Positions 31,893 through 40,367 of a stretch of DNA of 40,994 bases are shown here, one piece after another. The notes under the pieces were generated by a model. That model did no database searches, was not told where the DNA came from, and saw only the letters and a program-made list of their open reading frames with translations. The translations under genes were made by a program, and so were the position numbers. Numbering within the stretch: position 1 is the stretch's first letter; each line of letters begins with the position of its first letter. The DNA comes from Rhizobium sp. CF122 (GTDB lineage: Bacteria; Pseudomonadota; Alphaproteobacteria; Rhizobiales; Rhizobiaceae): contig NZ_AKKA01000093.1 in the NCBI RefSeq assembly GCF_000282035.1, forward strand, positions 1 to 40,994, read 5' to 3'.

Positions 31893-32147
31893 CGTCTTTA
31901 AGTTTTGCGCGCCTATCTTGCGTAATGGAAACTCGATCGCCGTCGCGCCCGCCGCCATACGCGGGCTCAAGACGCTGGATTGGATCCAACTGATAGGTCC
32001 ATCCTGTGAACGTGAGTGGAGGCTATCGTGAGGCTGGGCGCTATCCGGACGAGGAGTGGAATAGCGGCCTGACGACGATCTTGCTGGTAAAGCCGCTGTG
32101 GCGCCTCGACAGTCAGGTCCCTTGACGTCCGCATGTCGGACCCACCG

Positions 32148-33137
32148 CTAGGCGCGATAGAGGACAGCTGCACCGGTAAGTCCGGCGCCAGCCGCCGCAA
32201 GAAGGAGGGTTTCACCATTCTGAAGAGGTCGATTGGCGGCATCCAGCGATAAGGAGAGCGGGATCGTTGCGGCCGAAGAGTTCCCAAATCGGTCAAGCGA
32301 ACAGACGGTCCGTTCGGCTTCTATCCCGAGGTTGGCTGCGACCGCCTGAAATATCCGGACATTAGCCTGGTGCGGCACGAAGCGAGTGATTTCGCCAGCG
32401 TCTACGGCGGCTCTATCGAGCGCCCTTTGTGACGCGGAACTCATCATTTCGACCGCCCGCGAAAACACCTCGCGTCCATCCCGCATTGTCATGAGAAACT
32501 CGTCGGCGGCCATGCTGGGGGCGAAAGGCCTGTTGCTGCCGCCGGCTGGGATCGAAATCAGGTCGTAGCCGCTCCCATCCGAACATAGGTCAGCGCCAAG
32601 AACCCCGGCGGCGGGATCACTTGATGGTGTCAACACGACCGCCCCCGCCGCATCCGCAAACAGAACGCAGCTGGCGCGTTCTGCGGGGTTGATGCGCCGG
32701 CTGAGGATATTGGCGGCGATGACAAGAACGGCCCTGCCCTGTGCGCGCACGAAGGCGTCTGCGAGCGTCAGTGCGTACAGGAAGCCGGAACAGGCGCCGG
32801 CAAGGTCGATTGCGCCGGAGTGCTCTAGTCCGAGCCTGTGCGCCACGAGCGGCGCTGTTGGTGGCAGCAGGTGATCCGGTGTGGAGGTTGCCAGCAGCGT
32901 CAAGCCGATCTCAGAACGGCTGATCCCGGCATTGTCGAGCGCCATGGCTCCTGCTTCTGCGGCAAGGCCGCTCAGGGTGTCGCCCTCTTCGACCCAGTAG
33001 CGAGTGCGAATGCCCGTGCGGCGCTCGATCCAGCCGGTTTCCAGTCCGAGGGATTGTTCGATTTCGGCGTTTTCGACGCAGCGGCCGGGGACCCTGTGCC
33101 CGAAGCCTGCCATGCGCGCGGAGCGGACGTTCCTCAT
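32148..33137 (-). CDS. bioZ: BioZ, 3-oxoacyl-ACP synthase III-like enzyme starting pimelate synthesis
   Basis: A 329-aa KAS III-like condensing enzyme with the full triad C116 (DLAGACSGFLYAL), H256 (VPHQAN) and N286 (RFGNSSA). As the last gene of a bio operon this is BioZ, the alphaproteobacterial bypass of BioC/BioH. BioZ is reported to condense glutaryl-CoA with malonyl-ACP to a keto-pimeloyl-ACP, linking biotin to lysine breakdown. It overlaps bioA by 4 nt (TCAT on the plus strand at 33134-33137). A FabH role is less likely given the operon. Confidence 0.92.
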   Translation of the reverse strand: MRNVRSARMAGFGHRVPGRCVENAEIEQSLGLETGWIERRTGIRTRYWVEEGDTLSGLAAEAGAMALDNAGISRSEIGLTLLATSTPDHLLPPTAPLVAHRLGLEHSGAIDLAGACSGFLYALTLADAFVRAQGRAVLVIAANILSRRINPAERASCVLFADAAGAVVLTPSSDPAAGVLGADLCSDGSGYDLISIPAGGSNRPFAPSMAADEFLMTMRDGREVFSRAVEMMSSASQRALDRAAVDAGEITRFVPHQANVRIFQAVAANLGIEAERTVCSLDRFGNSSAATIPLSLSLDAANRPLQNGETLLLAAAGAGLTGAAVLYRA

Positions 33138-34402
33138 GCCGGAGTTCCGATCAAGACGCTTGCCGCCTCGTCGATCGCATCATAGAGGCGGTCGCTCTCG
33201 GCTTCCGATACGCAGTAGGGCGGCATGAGATAGATGACATTTCCAAGCGGGCGGATGAGAAGCTGACGCTCTCGGAAGAAGGCGCGCAACCGCGGTCCTA
33301 TGTCGGCTAAATATCCGTCTGAGGGAACAGCCATGTCCAGAGCGGCAATGGTTCCGGACTGACGCACATTCCTGAAGCGCCGATCTTCGGCAAAGCGAGC
33401 TAGCCGCGTCCCTTGCAGGGCAACAAGGCGATCGATGCGTGCCTGAACCGGCTCCTGCGACCAGATCTTCAAATTCGCGACCGCAGCCGCACAGGCGATC
33501 GGATTGGCGGTGTAGGAGCTCGAGTGGAAGAAGGTCTTGCGGCGGTCGGTCGAAAGATGCGCATCAAAGATCTCGCTTGTGCAAAGTGTTGCGGCAAGCG
33601 GCAAAGTGCCCCCGGTCAATCCCTTCGATGTGCAGAGGATGTCGGGACAAATGCCCGCCTGTTCGGAGGCAAAAAGTGTGCCCGTCCTGCCCCAGCCGGT
33701 CATCACCTCGTCGGCGATCAGGAGCACGCCGTGGGATTGGGCGATCTTGCTGAGTTCGCCAAGCAGCGAGGGCTCGTACATCTTCATGCCACCGGCGCCA
33801 AGCACCAGCGGCTCGATCAATAGTGCCGCAACACGGCCGGAGCGGCAGGTGAGCTCGAAGGCGTCAAGCGTGCTCTGCTCCGTACCTGGCTCTGGAAAGG
33901 CAAGCCGGTCGACGCCAAACAGCAAGGGTTCATAGGCCGCATTGAAGACGCCCCTTTCGCCGACGGACATGGTGCCGATCGTGTCGCCATGATAGCCATG
34001 CTCCATGACGACGATCCGGTCGCGACGTCGCCCGGTGTTGTGGAAGAAACCGAGCGCCATTTTCAGCGCGACTTCGACGGCCGTCGAGCCACTGTCGGAA
34101 TAAAAGACGTGCTCAAGCCCTGCCGGGCTTACGGCGATCAGTCCACGAGCAAGATCCTCCGCCGGGGCGTGAGTGTATTCGGCAAAGATGATTTGGTCAT
34201 AGCACTCCGTTGCCGTTCGGATAGCCTCCATGATTGTCGGGTGCCGATGGCCGTGGGTGACCACCCACCACGAAGAGATGGCATCAAGAATGCGGTTGCC
34301 GGCCTCGTCGATGAGATAGGCACCTTCGGTCCCCACGACCTTCTTCATCGTTGGCTCAAGGGCATGCTGCGTGAATGGATGCCATACGGGGGAGCGTGTC
34401 AT
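33134..34402 (-). CDS. bioA: Adenosylmethionine-8-amino-7-oxononanoate aminotransferase
   Basis: A 422-aa class III PLP aminotransferase that makes DAPA from KAPA: SSWWVVTHGHRHP, the acidic motif IADEVMTGWGRTG and the PLP lysine K260 in CTSKGLTGG. The start ATG 34402 overlaps the bioD stop by 4 nt; the frame is open further upstream but conflicts with bioD. Fourth gene of the bioBFDAZ operon. Confidence 0.96.
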   Translation of the reverse strand: MTRSPVWHPFTQHALEPTMKKVVGTEGAYLIDEAGNRILDAISSWWVVTHGHRHPTIMEAIRTATECYDQIIFAEYTHAPAEDLARGLIAVSPAGLEHVFYSDSGSTAVEVALKMALGFFHNTGRRRDRIVVMEHGYHGDTIGTMSVGERGVFNAAYEPLLFGVDRLAFPEPGTEQSTLDAFELTCRSGRVAALLIEPLVLGAGGMKMYEPSLLGELSKIAQSHGVLLIADEVMTGWGRTGTLFASEQAGICPDILCTSKGLTGGTLPLAATLCTSEIFDAHLSTDRRKTFFHSSSYTANPIACAAAVANLKIWSQEPVQARIDRLVALQGTRLARFAEDRRFRNVRQSGTIAALDMAVPSDGYLADIGPRLRAFFRERQLLIRPLGNVIYLMPPYCVSEAESDRLYDAIDEAASVLIGTPA

Positions 34403-35037
34403 GACTTCGGGCTCCGAAACATCGCGACGTCGAAACCGCGATGAAAGGCCGCCATCAGTCGGTCGTGGGTAAGCGGGCTTGTTGGCTCCAGGCGACCCAG
34501 CGCGCGCGCTCCGCTCATGTGGACAATGATCTTCTGCGTCTCGATGTTCTCTTCGCCCACAAAGGCAATGCCGAAGATGGAAACCGAACGTCGCTGCAGT
34601 GCTTCCACCGACATCAGCGTATGATTGATGGTGCCGAGCGAGGTTCTGGCGCACAGGATGACCGATGCCTGCCATCGGGCGAAAACGTCGGCAAAAAGGA
34701 TGTCTGATGTCAGCGGGACGAGAACGCCGCCGGCGCCTTCGATGACAAGCGGGCCGGAGGGCGTCGGCGGCACAAGTGCGTCCGGATCTATCCTCACGTC
34801 GTCGAGCGCTGCCGCGTGATGCGGGGATGCAGGCGTCTTCAGCCGATAGGCCTCAGGGACAATCCGGTCGGGTGATACGCTGCCCAATCGGGCGACGATT
34901 TCAGCATCCGTCTCCTCGTTGAGCCCCGCCTGAACAGGTTTCCAGTAGTGTGCCCCGAGCGCAGCTGTCAAAGCGGCTGAGAAGACCGTCTTGCCGATAC
35001 CCGTATCGGTGCCGGTGACGACGAAGCGCTGCGTCAT
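34399..35037 (-). CDS. bioD: Dethiobiotin synthetase
   Basis: A 212-aa ATP-dependent enzyme that closes the ureido ring of DAPA to give dethiobiotin. The P-loop GTDTGIGKT (9-17), the carbamate-site lysine in YWKPVQAG and VIEGAGGVLVPL are visible. The start overlaps the bioF stop by 4 nt and the stop overlaps bioA, so translation is coupled throughout. Confidence 0.96.
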   Translation of the reverse strand: MTQRFVVTGTDTGIGKTVFSAALTAALGAHYWKPVQAGLNEETDAEIVARLGSVSPDRIVPEAYRLKTPASPHHAAALDDVRIDPDALVPPTPSGPLVIEGAGGVLVPLTSDILFADVFARWQASVILCARTSLGTINHTLMSVEALQRRSVSIFGIAFVGEENIETQKIIVHMSGARALGRLEPTSPLTHDRLMAAFHRGFDVAMFRSPKS

Positions 35038-36179
35038 TGCGGCTCCTCCCGCAGGGTGATGGCGAGGTGCTCGAACAATCGGGAGACGGTCGTTTCATCG
35101 ACGTTCAAGGTGATGGAGATGCGCAACCGCGCCGTGCCTTCGGGCACGGTTGGTGGACGGATGGGCCTGACGTCGAAGCCCTCGCTGCGCAAGCGCTCGG
35201 CGATGAGCACCGCGCGACGATTGTCGCCGATCACAACGGGCAGAATCTGCGATTTGCTCGCGTGTATCCCGGTTGCCGCTTCCAGCTCGCGACTGGCGAA
35301 AGATACGAGTCCGGCAAGCTTGTCGCGCCGCTCGGGCTCATCGGCGAGGATCCTCAACGCCTCTCGCACCGTCGCAGCCATGAGCGGAGATGGTGCTGTC
35401 GAATAGATGAAATTCCGGGCGCGGTTGATAAGGAAATCGCAGATGATTGCCGGTCCAAGGATGAGTGCGCCTGATGCGCCAAGCGCCTTGCCGCAGGTAT
35501 GCAGGGTAATGCAGTTTTCTGGATGAACGAGACCTTCCGACAGACCGCGCCCGCCCTGGCCGTAGATGCCCGTCGCGTGCGCCTCGTCGATGATAAGAAA
35601 ACCATCATGCTGCGTTGCAAGATCCATCAGCGCGCGAAGCGGGGCGCGGTCGCCGTCCATGGAATAGAGGCTTTCGACGGCGATCCACGGGCGCCCAGTG
35701 CCGCCGGCACGACGCCATGTGCGGATCGCATCGGCGACTGCGTCCACGTCGTTGTGTGTGGTTGCGACCGACGGTGCGCGACTTTTCGAGACCCCCTCAT
35801 GGGCGCTGGCATGGATCAGCGCGTCGTACACGATGATGTCGTCGCGCTGCGGCAAGGTCGAAAACAGCGCCACATTGGCGGCATAGCCACTGCCGAAGTA
35901 GAGAGCCCGCGCCGCTCCGAAATAAGCGGCTGCCTCCTGCTCCAGCGCCTCATGCTCGGGATGATTGCCGCGAAGCAGCCGCGAGCCCCCTGCCCCGACC
36001 GGCACGCCGCGATCCATTGCGTCGCGAAGCGCGTCCTTGAGCCGCATTGAATCGGCCAGGCCGAGATAGTCGTTCGAGGTGAAATCGGTGCCGGATAGCG
36101 CGACGAGGCTCCGGCTCCTCCCCTTGCGATCGAGGCCGGCGAGCTTGCGCTCATAGACCGCAAGGCTGGCGGTGGTCAT
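35034..36179 (-). CDS. bioF: 8-amino-7-oxononanoate synthase
   Basis: A 381-aa PLP enzyme that condenses pimeloyl-ACP/CoA with alanine. TSNDYLGLA, GSGYAANVALFS, IDEAHATGIYG and the PLP lysine K231 in TCGKALGASG define it. ATG 36179 overlaps the bioB stop by 4 nt; an open frame continues upstream through bioB without support. Confidence 0.96.
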   Translation of the reverse strand: MTTASLAVYERKLAGLDRKGRSRSLVALSGTDFTSNDYLGLADSMRLKDALRDAMDRGVPVGAGGSRLLRGNHPEHEALEQEAAAYFGAARALYFGSGYAANVALFSTLPQRDDIIVYDALIHASAHEGVSKSRAPSVATTHNDVDAVADAIRTWRRAGGTGRPWIAVESLYSMDGDRAPLRALMDLATQHDGFLIIDEAHATGIYGQGGRGLSEGLVHPENCITLHTCGKALGASGALILGPAIICDFLINRARNFIYSTAPSPLMAATVREALRILADEPERRDKLAGLVSFASRELEAATGIHASKSQILPVVIGDNRRAVLIAERLRSEGFDVRPIRPPTVPEGTARLRISITLNVDETTVSRLFEHLAITLREEPQ

Positions 36180-37180
36180 TCCGCTCGCTCCAGTTGCTCG
36201 GCCTTCAGCCCCAGGCGACGAAAGAGTGCCGCATCCTGATCCTCGCCGGGATTGTCCGCGGTCAGCAGGGTCTCGCCCACGAAGATCGAGTTGGCGCCCG
36301 CAAAGAAACAGAGCGCCTGGGTCTCGTCCGACATGTCCGTCCGACCTGCGGACAGGCGCACATAGGACGTGGGCATCAGAATGCGTGCCAGTGCGACGGT
36401 GCGAACGAAATCGATCGGATCGATCGGCTGAGCATTGGCGAGCCTCGAGCCGGCGATCGGAATCAGCATGTTGATCGGCACGCTCTCGGGGGGCGTCGGC
36501 AGGTTTGCAAGCGTGACAAGCATCGAGATGCGATCTTCGGCCGTCTCGCCCATGCCGAGAATACCGCCGGCGCAAACCTTGATGCCCGCTTCACGGACAT
36601 TGGCGAGGGTCTCCAACCGATCGGCAAAGCTGCGGGTCGTGATGATCTCGCTATAGAAGCGCTCGGAGGTATCGATGTTGTGATTATAGTAGTCGAGGCC
36701 GGCGTCGGCGAGCCTGGCGGATTGCTGCGGCGTCAGCATCCCAAGCGTCATACAGGTCTCCATCCCCAGTGCGCGGACGCCCGCGACCATCGCGACAATC
36801 GCATCCATGTCGCGGTCCTTGGGGCTGCGCCAGGCGGCACCCATGCAGTATCGCGTGGCGCCCGCGTCCCTGGCTTTTCGTGCTTCGGTGAGAACGCGCT
36901 CGACTTCCATCAGTTTTGAAGCCTTGAGCCCGGTCGGATAGTGGGCGGACTGGCTGCAATAGCCACAATCTTCGGCGCATCCGCCGGTCTTGACCGAGAG
37001 GAGGCGGCTCATCTGCACCGCGTTCGGGTCGAAATTGGCGCGGTGGACGCCGTGAGCACGATGGAGAAGGTCGTTGAAGGGCAAATTATAGATAATCTGA
37101 GCTTCTGAGTCGGTTGCGAAGTCTAAGGGAGCGCTGCTGCCTTTGATTTCCTGCGTCGAATTCGCTGAGGGGGACTGCAT
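36176..37180 (-). CDS. bioB: Biotin synthase
   Basis: A 334-aa radical SAM enzyme that inserts sulfur into dethiobiotin. The CxxxCxxC cluster motif is at C68/C72/C75 (GGCAEDCGYCSQSAHY); YNHNIDTS and the second-cluster cysteines (ATRYCMGAAW, METCMTLGM, IKVCAGGILGMGE) are present. It is the first gene of bioBFDAZ and its promoter region holds a BioR box (37233-37242). Confidence 0.97.
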   Translation of the reverse strand: MQSPSANSTQEIKGSSAPLDFATDSEAQIIYNLPFNDLLHRAHGVHRANFDPNAVQMSRLLSVKTGGCAEDCGYCSQSAHYPTGLKASKLMEVERVLTEARKARDAGATRYCMGAAWRSPKDRDMDAIVAMVAGVRALGMETCMTLGMLTPQQSARLADAGLDYYNHNIDTSERFYSEIITTRSFADRLETLANVREAGIKVCAGGILGMGETAEDRISMLVTLANLPTPPESVPINMLIPIAGSRLANAQPIDPIDFVRTVALARILMPTSYVRLSAGRTDMSDETQALCFFAGANSIFVGETLLTADNPGEDQDAALFRRLGLKAEQLERAE

Positions 37181-37213
37181 TGGTTCAAAATCCTCTCGTC
37201 ATGAAGCTTCGAT

Positions 37214-37223
37214 TCGTAGATAG
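37214..37223. promoter_or_regulatory. Weak second BioR-like half match
   Basis: TCGTAGATAG agrees with the BioR box TTATAGATAA at 7 of 10 positions and lies 10 nt from the strong site at 37233-37242. It may be an auxiliary contact or chance. Confidence 0.25.
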
Positions 37224-37232
37224 AAGATATTT

Positions 37233-37242
37233 TTATCTATAA
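37233..37242. promoter_or_regulatory. BioR operator upstream of bioB
   Basis: TTATCTATAA is an exact copy of the palindromic consensus that rhizobial BioR repressors bind. It lies 53 nt before the bioB start. The adjacent bioR gene makes the assignment strong. Confidence 0.85.
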
Positions 37243-37335
37243 TTGTCTGAAACGGTATTAGGCAAGCGTGTTTTTCTGCTCATCCCTAATGACGGCAGTT
37301 GGCCGCAAAGCAGGCGCTCGTTCGGGCCTGCATCA

Positions 37336-37527
37336 TCAGGACGTCTGGCCCTGGCTACCGCAACAGCCGGGATCAGGCGCGCCTGCCAGGAGCGAGCATG
37401 CCGTGACTGGCGGTAAGGGTGCCGCAGGACGGTCGGCTGAGCTCATCCATTTCGGGCGTTGCAGGCGGAGCAGTGTGACACCATTGGACCGGGTGTAAAC
37501 CACGTCGGGCTTTCCGGTCGTCGACAC
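37336..37527 (-). CDS. Possible 63-aa Cys-containing protein coupled to bioR, unknown function
   Basis: A GTG start at 37527 shares one base with the bioR TAG stop (TAGTG on the minus strand), a common sign of translational coupling. The product begins MSTTGKPDVVYTRSNG, is proline-rich and ends in three Cys (ACSLL..., then PGCCGSQGQTS). It is not a family I recognise. The gap between bioR and bioB holds little else, and the ribosome-binding site is weak, so it may be spurious. Confidence 0.35.
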   Translation of the reverse strand: MSTTGKPDVVYTRSNGVTLLRLQRPKWMSSADRPAAPLPPVTACSLLAGAPDPGCCGSQGQTS

Positions 37528-38192
37528 TAGCCGACGATCGCAAACCGCTCGCGGGAGGCATGCTGCAGTCGCCGCGGCGGTCCCCCGATCCATTGCACGT
37601 GCCGCTCCAACGCTGTCACGGCATTTTCGACCTTGCCGGCACGAAGAAATGTGAGAATGGTGCGATGATCGTTGTCGACCCGCGGCTCCCAGTCCGTCAG
37701 CCAGGTGGCGAACAGAAATCGAGCGCTCGCGGCATGGAGGTCGTCAATGGCGGAGAGCAAGCGCGGCATACCGCAAGGCTCGAGGATGAGCCGGTGGAAT
37801 CTGCGATTGGCCTCTTCCCAGGTGCGGACATCGCGCGCATTGTCGCCGTCGATCGTCGCCTGTTCGGCTTGATCGAGACGTGACGGCGTGAGGTGTTCGG
37901 CCGAGTGGCGCAGTGCAAGACCTTCGAGGGCGGCGCGCATCTTCGCAACCTCCTGCACCTCCTTGAGATCGAAGGAGGCAACACGAACGCCGCGGCGCGG
38001 TTCGCTGACGGCGAGGCCTTGCGCTTCCAGGCGGCGCAAAGCCTCGCGCACGGGGACGTGCGACGATCCGAACTCCTCGGCGATATGGTCCTGCTTGAGC
38101 TTGGAGCCGGGCGGCAGGGCGCCTGTCACGATGCGCTCTGCGAGCGCGCGACTTATACGGCCGGCTATCGTGTCGTCGTTATGAATAGTCAT
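37527..38192 (-). CDS. bioR: GntR-family biotin repressor BioR
   Basis: A 221-aa GntR/FadR-type repressor: N-terminal winged helix (ISRALAERIVTGALPPGSKL, SHVPVREALRRLEAQGL) and an FCD C-terminal domain (MRAALEGLALRHSAEH, FHRLI, DHRTILTFLRAG). In Agrobacterium and Brucella this protein represses bio genes by binding TTATCTATAA; such a box precedes bioB here. A second, imperfect box lies directly upstream of its own start. The ATG at 38192 lacks a strong ribosome-binding site. Confidence 0.88.
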   Translation of the reverse strand: MTIHNDDTIAGRISRALAERIVTGALPPGSKLKQDHIAEEFGSSHVPVREALRRLEAQGLAVSEPRRGVRVASFDLKEVQEVAKMRAALEGLALRHSAEHLTPSRLDQAEQATIDGDNARDVRTWEEANRRFHRLILEPCGMPRLLSAIDDLHAASARFLFATWLTDWEPRVDNDHRTILTFLRAGKVENAVTALERHVQWIGGPPRRLQHASRERFAIVG

Positions 38193-38195
38193 ATT

Positions 38196-38205
38196 TTAGA
38201 GATAG
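38196..38205. promoter_or_regulatory. Imperfect BioR box upstream of bioR (autoregulation)
   Basis: TTAGAGATAG matches the BioR palindrome TTATAGATAA at 8 of 10 positions, 4-13 nt before the bioR start codon. Position over the start region suggests autorepression. Confidence 0.45.
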
Positions 38206-39122
38206 TTCCTGCGCTCGACGCTGTCGAGGTGCGTGCCACGCGTGGCTGTGGATTTGTCTGCGGCATCTATCCGGGAAGACGATGGATCATGACAATCTGG
38301 CCGGCAGCATCCTTGGCGGATGTTGGCGGCGTTGCGAAGCGGATTCAGGCCTCTCGCGGAGGGGGATTGCACGTATCCTGCGTGGCCGATTGCTCAGCAT
38401 CGCGGCGGCGATGGTCTTAGAAGCAGCTTTCCAGACATTGAACCGGGGCTCAAGCGTCATTTCGTTTCCAGTCGCGATGAGGCATGTCTAGTGGTAGTCG
38501 GTATAGGCATCCGCCTTGGTGATATACCATGCAATCGTTGGGTCGGCCTGCGCGAGGCAGTGAGCGGATCTCGGCGCCTTGGGTTGGTTGCGCGGTTTGT
38601 GATCGCCATCTGCTTGAAGCCGGATAGCGGGCTCGGCAGAAGCTGTTTGCTGATGATCTCAGTTTACATCGATGCCGTTGGGTTGAGCCGGCGTCGCGTG
38701 CGAAGGCGGTGCAGCCGTGGGCCTCCTATGCCCCGGAACGTCTGAAAGGGATCCGCAATTTCACGTAGGCCGGGCGCCGAATTTGAGGCGCATGCGCAAG
38801 CTGCTTTTGGCGAATACTGGCAGTCATCGTGATCCTTTGATGGGGCGCTTTTCCTGGCAGGGGCCTCTGGCGCTCAGGCAGACCAGCGCAAGATGTTCGG
38901 CGCATAGGCCACGGCATACGATCACCGGGAATGCCTGGGGCATTTCGTTCGCCTGCCGCCAGTGAGGTCGGCAGTGGGAAGCACCGTTTCGTAGGAGTGC
39001 ATTGGCGAGGCCTCAAGGTAGGGTGAGGCCGTGGCATCGTCGTTGGTTACGGCTGGTGTCGGATGGGCTTGGTACGCTCATTGGTGGCGAGACGGGCGGC
39101 TGTCATTGTGCAGTTGGACAGA
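38206..39122. other. Gene-poor stretch with no recognised gene
   Basis: About 0.9 kb between bioR and the parS-like site. Several open frames of 60-140 codons occur, but none has a ribosome-binding site, domain motif or consistent codon bias. A minus-strand trace ending ADPTIAWYITKADAYTDYH looks gene-like at its end but has no recognisable start, so it may be a remnant. Confidence 0.4.
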
Positions 39123-39138
39123 GTTCCCCGCGGGGAAC
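39123..39138. promoter_or_regulatory. Perfect parS-like palindrome, candidate centromere site of the repABC replicon
   Basis: GTTCCCCGCGGGGAAC is a perfect 16-bp palindrome fitting the repABC parS pattern GTT-N4-GC-N4-AAC, including the C and G at positions 6 and 11. It lies in non-coding DNA about 28 kb from repABC. I found no other match in the repABC region when scanning GTT occurrences by eye. RepB (8843-9841) is the expected binder. Confidence 0.5.
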
Positions 39139-39422
39139 ATTTGGGGAGCCATCGGTCCTGTGCTGCCGTTGAAAGGGGCGCAGGTTCGCCCGATAGCCCG
39201 CCACGCTAGGTCTTTGCTGGCTGTTGATTTCGCAGATAGCCGGCAGAATGCGGTTGACAAATCACTGTCTCGTCGCGGATTCTATCAATAGTTCACGATG
39301 CAGGATCGTTCGCAGGAGGCGAAAGCGGTTCATTTCTGGACCCGATGCCCCCGCAAGGCCCTTTGGCTGCATTTTTCCAGTCTCTGCCGCCGGTCAAAGC
39401 CATAAGGCCTAGCGGAAGCGAA

Positions 39423-39441
39423 TACGGCATTAATTGCCGTA
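39423..39441. other. TACGGCA-N5-TGCCGTA inverted repeat downstream of the isomerase gene
   Basis: A 7-bp perfect stem with a TTAAT centre, 54 nt after the 3' end of the minus-strand isomerase gene. It lacks a T-run; it may be an mRNA 3' hairpin. Confidence 0.35.
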
Positions 39442-39494
39442 AGCGAAAATAGGCATGGTTAACCAATGGGTTAGTCGACGTAAATGCAACCTCG

Positions 39495-40319
39495 TCAGCA
39501 GACGCTTCGGAAGCGATCGACGCACGTCGAAAGCACTTTTTCTCCCGGCTGTTTCCACCAGTTCCCCGCCGAAAAGATCTCCACTTCCTGCGGACCGCGA
39601 TAGCCGGCCGTTTCGAGGGCGCGGCGGATTCCCTTGAGGTCTATGACACCATCTCCCATCATCCCGCGGTCGAGTAAAAGATCCGTTGTCGGAACCAGCC
39701 AGTCGCAGATGTGGTGTGCCAGGATGCGGCCCGACGCGCCGGCGCGCGCGATCTGCTGCTCAAGTTTCGGATCCCACCAAACATGGTAGACGTCGATGGC
39801 AACACCGACGCCGTCGCCAAGTAGGTCGCAGATATCGAGCGCCTGCTCGAGCGTATTCACGCAGGCGCGATCGGCGGCATACATCGGATGCAGCGGTTCG
39901 ATCGCAAGCGGTATGCCGGCGGCGCGCGCATGCGGCAGGATTGCGGCGATACCATCGGCCACCATTTCGCGCGCGTGCGCGATATCTCGGGATCCTGCAG
40001 GCAGGCCGCCAACGACCAGGACGAGGCAGTCCGCGTTGAGAGCGGCAGCCTCATCGATGGCCTTTCTGTTGTCGTCGATTGCTGCGGCGCGTGCCGCAGC
40101 GTCGGCCGCGGGGAACATGCCGCCGCGGCAAAGGCCTGTCACCTGCAACTTGTTGTCGGCCACGATGCGGGCGGCTTCCGAGAGGCCGATGGCGTGAACC
40201 TGATCGCGCCACGGGGCGATTGCAAGGATATCCTGCTTGAGGCAGGCTTCGATAGCCTGTCTCAGGTTATACTGCTCCCGAACGGTCGCGAGATTGATCG
40301 AAAGGCCGTCGACTGCCAT
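39495..40319 (-). CDS. Sugar phosphate isomerase/epimerase family protein (xylose-isomerase-like TIM barrel)
   Basis: A 274-aa TIM-barrel enzyme: LAIEPLHPMYAADR, GVAIDVYHVWWDP, ILAHHICDWLVP, DGVIDLKGIRRALE and EVEIFSAGNWW hold the expected metal-binding Glu, Asp and His. Such proteins isomerise or epimerise keto sugars or polyols. It starts at ATG 40319 and follows the DUF993 gene by 48 nt on the same strand; the pair recurs in rhizobial sugar catabolic operons with Gfo/Idh dehydrogenases. The substrate is unknown. Confidence 0.82.
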   Translation of the reverse strand: MAVDGLSINLATVREQYNLRQAIEACLKQDILAIAPWRDQVHAIGLSEAARIVADNKLQVTGLCRGGMFPAADAAARAAAIDDNRKAIDEAAALNADCLVLVVGGLPAGSRDIAHAREMVADGIAAILPHARAAGIPLAIEPLHPMYAADRACVNTLEQALDICDLLGDGVGVAIDVYHVWWDPKLEQQIARAGASGRILAHHICDWLVPTTDLLLDRGMMGDGVIDLKGIRRALETAGYRGPQEVEIFSAGNWWKQPGEKVLSTCVDRFRSVC

Positions 40320-40367
40320 GCGTGTTTCTCCCTCACCTCGCCGGTGCGAAGTGGATGCCGAGGTGTC

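Noticed and set aside
36194..36919. A 241-codon plus-strand open frame
   Set aside because: Antisense to bioB, whose cluster cysteines are intact.
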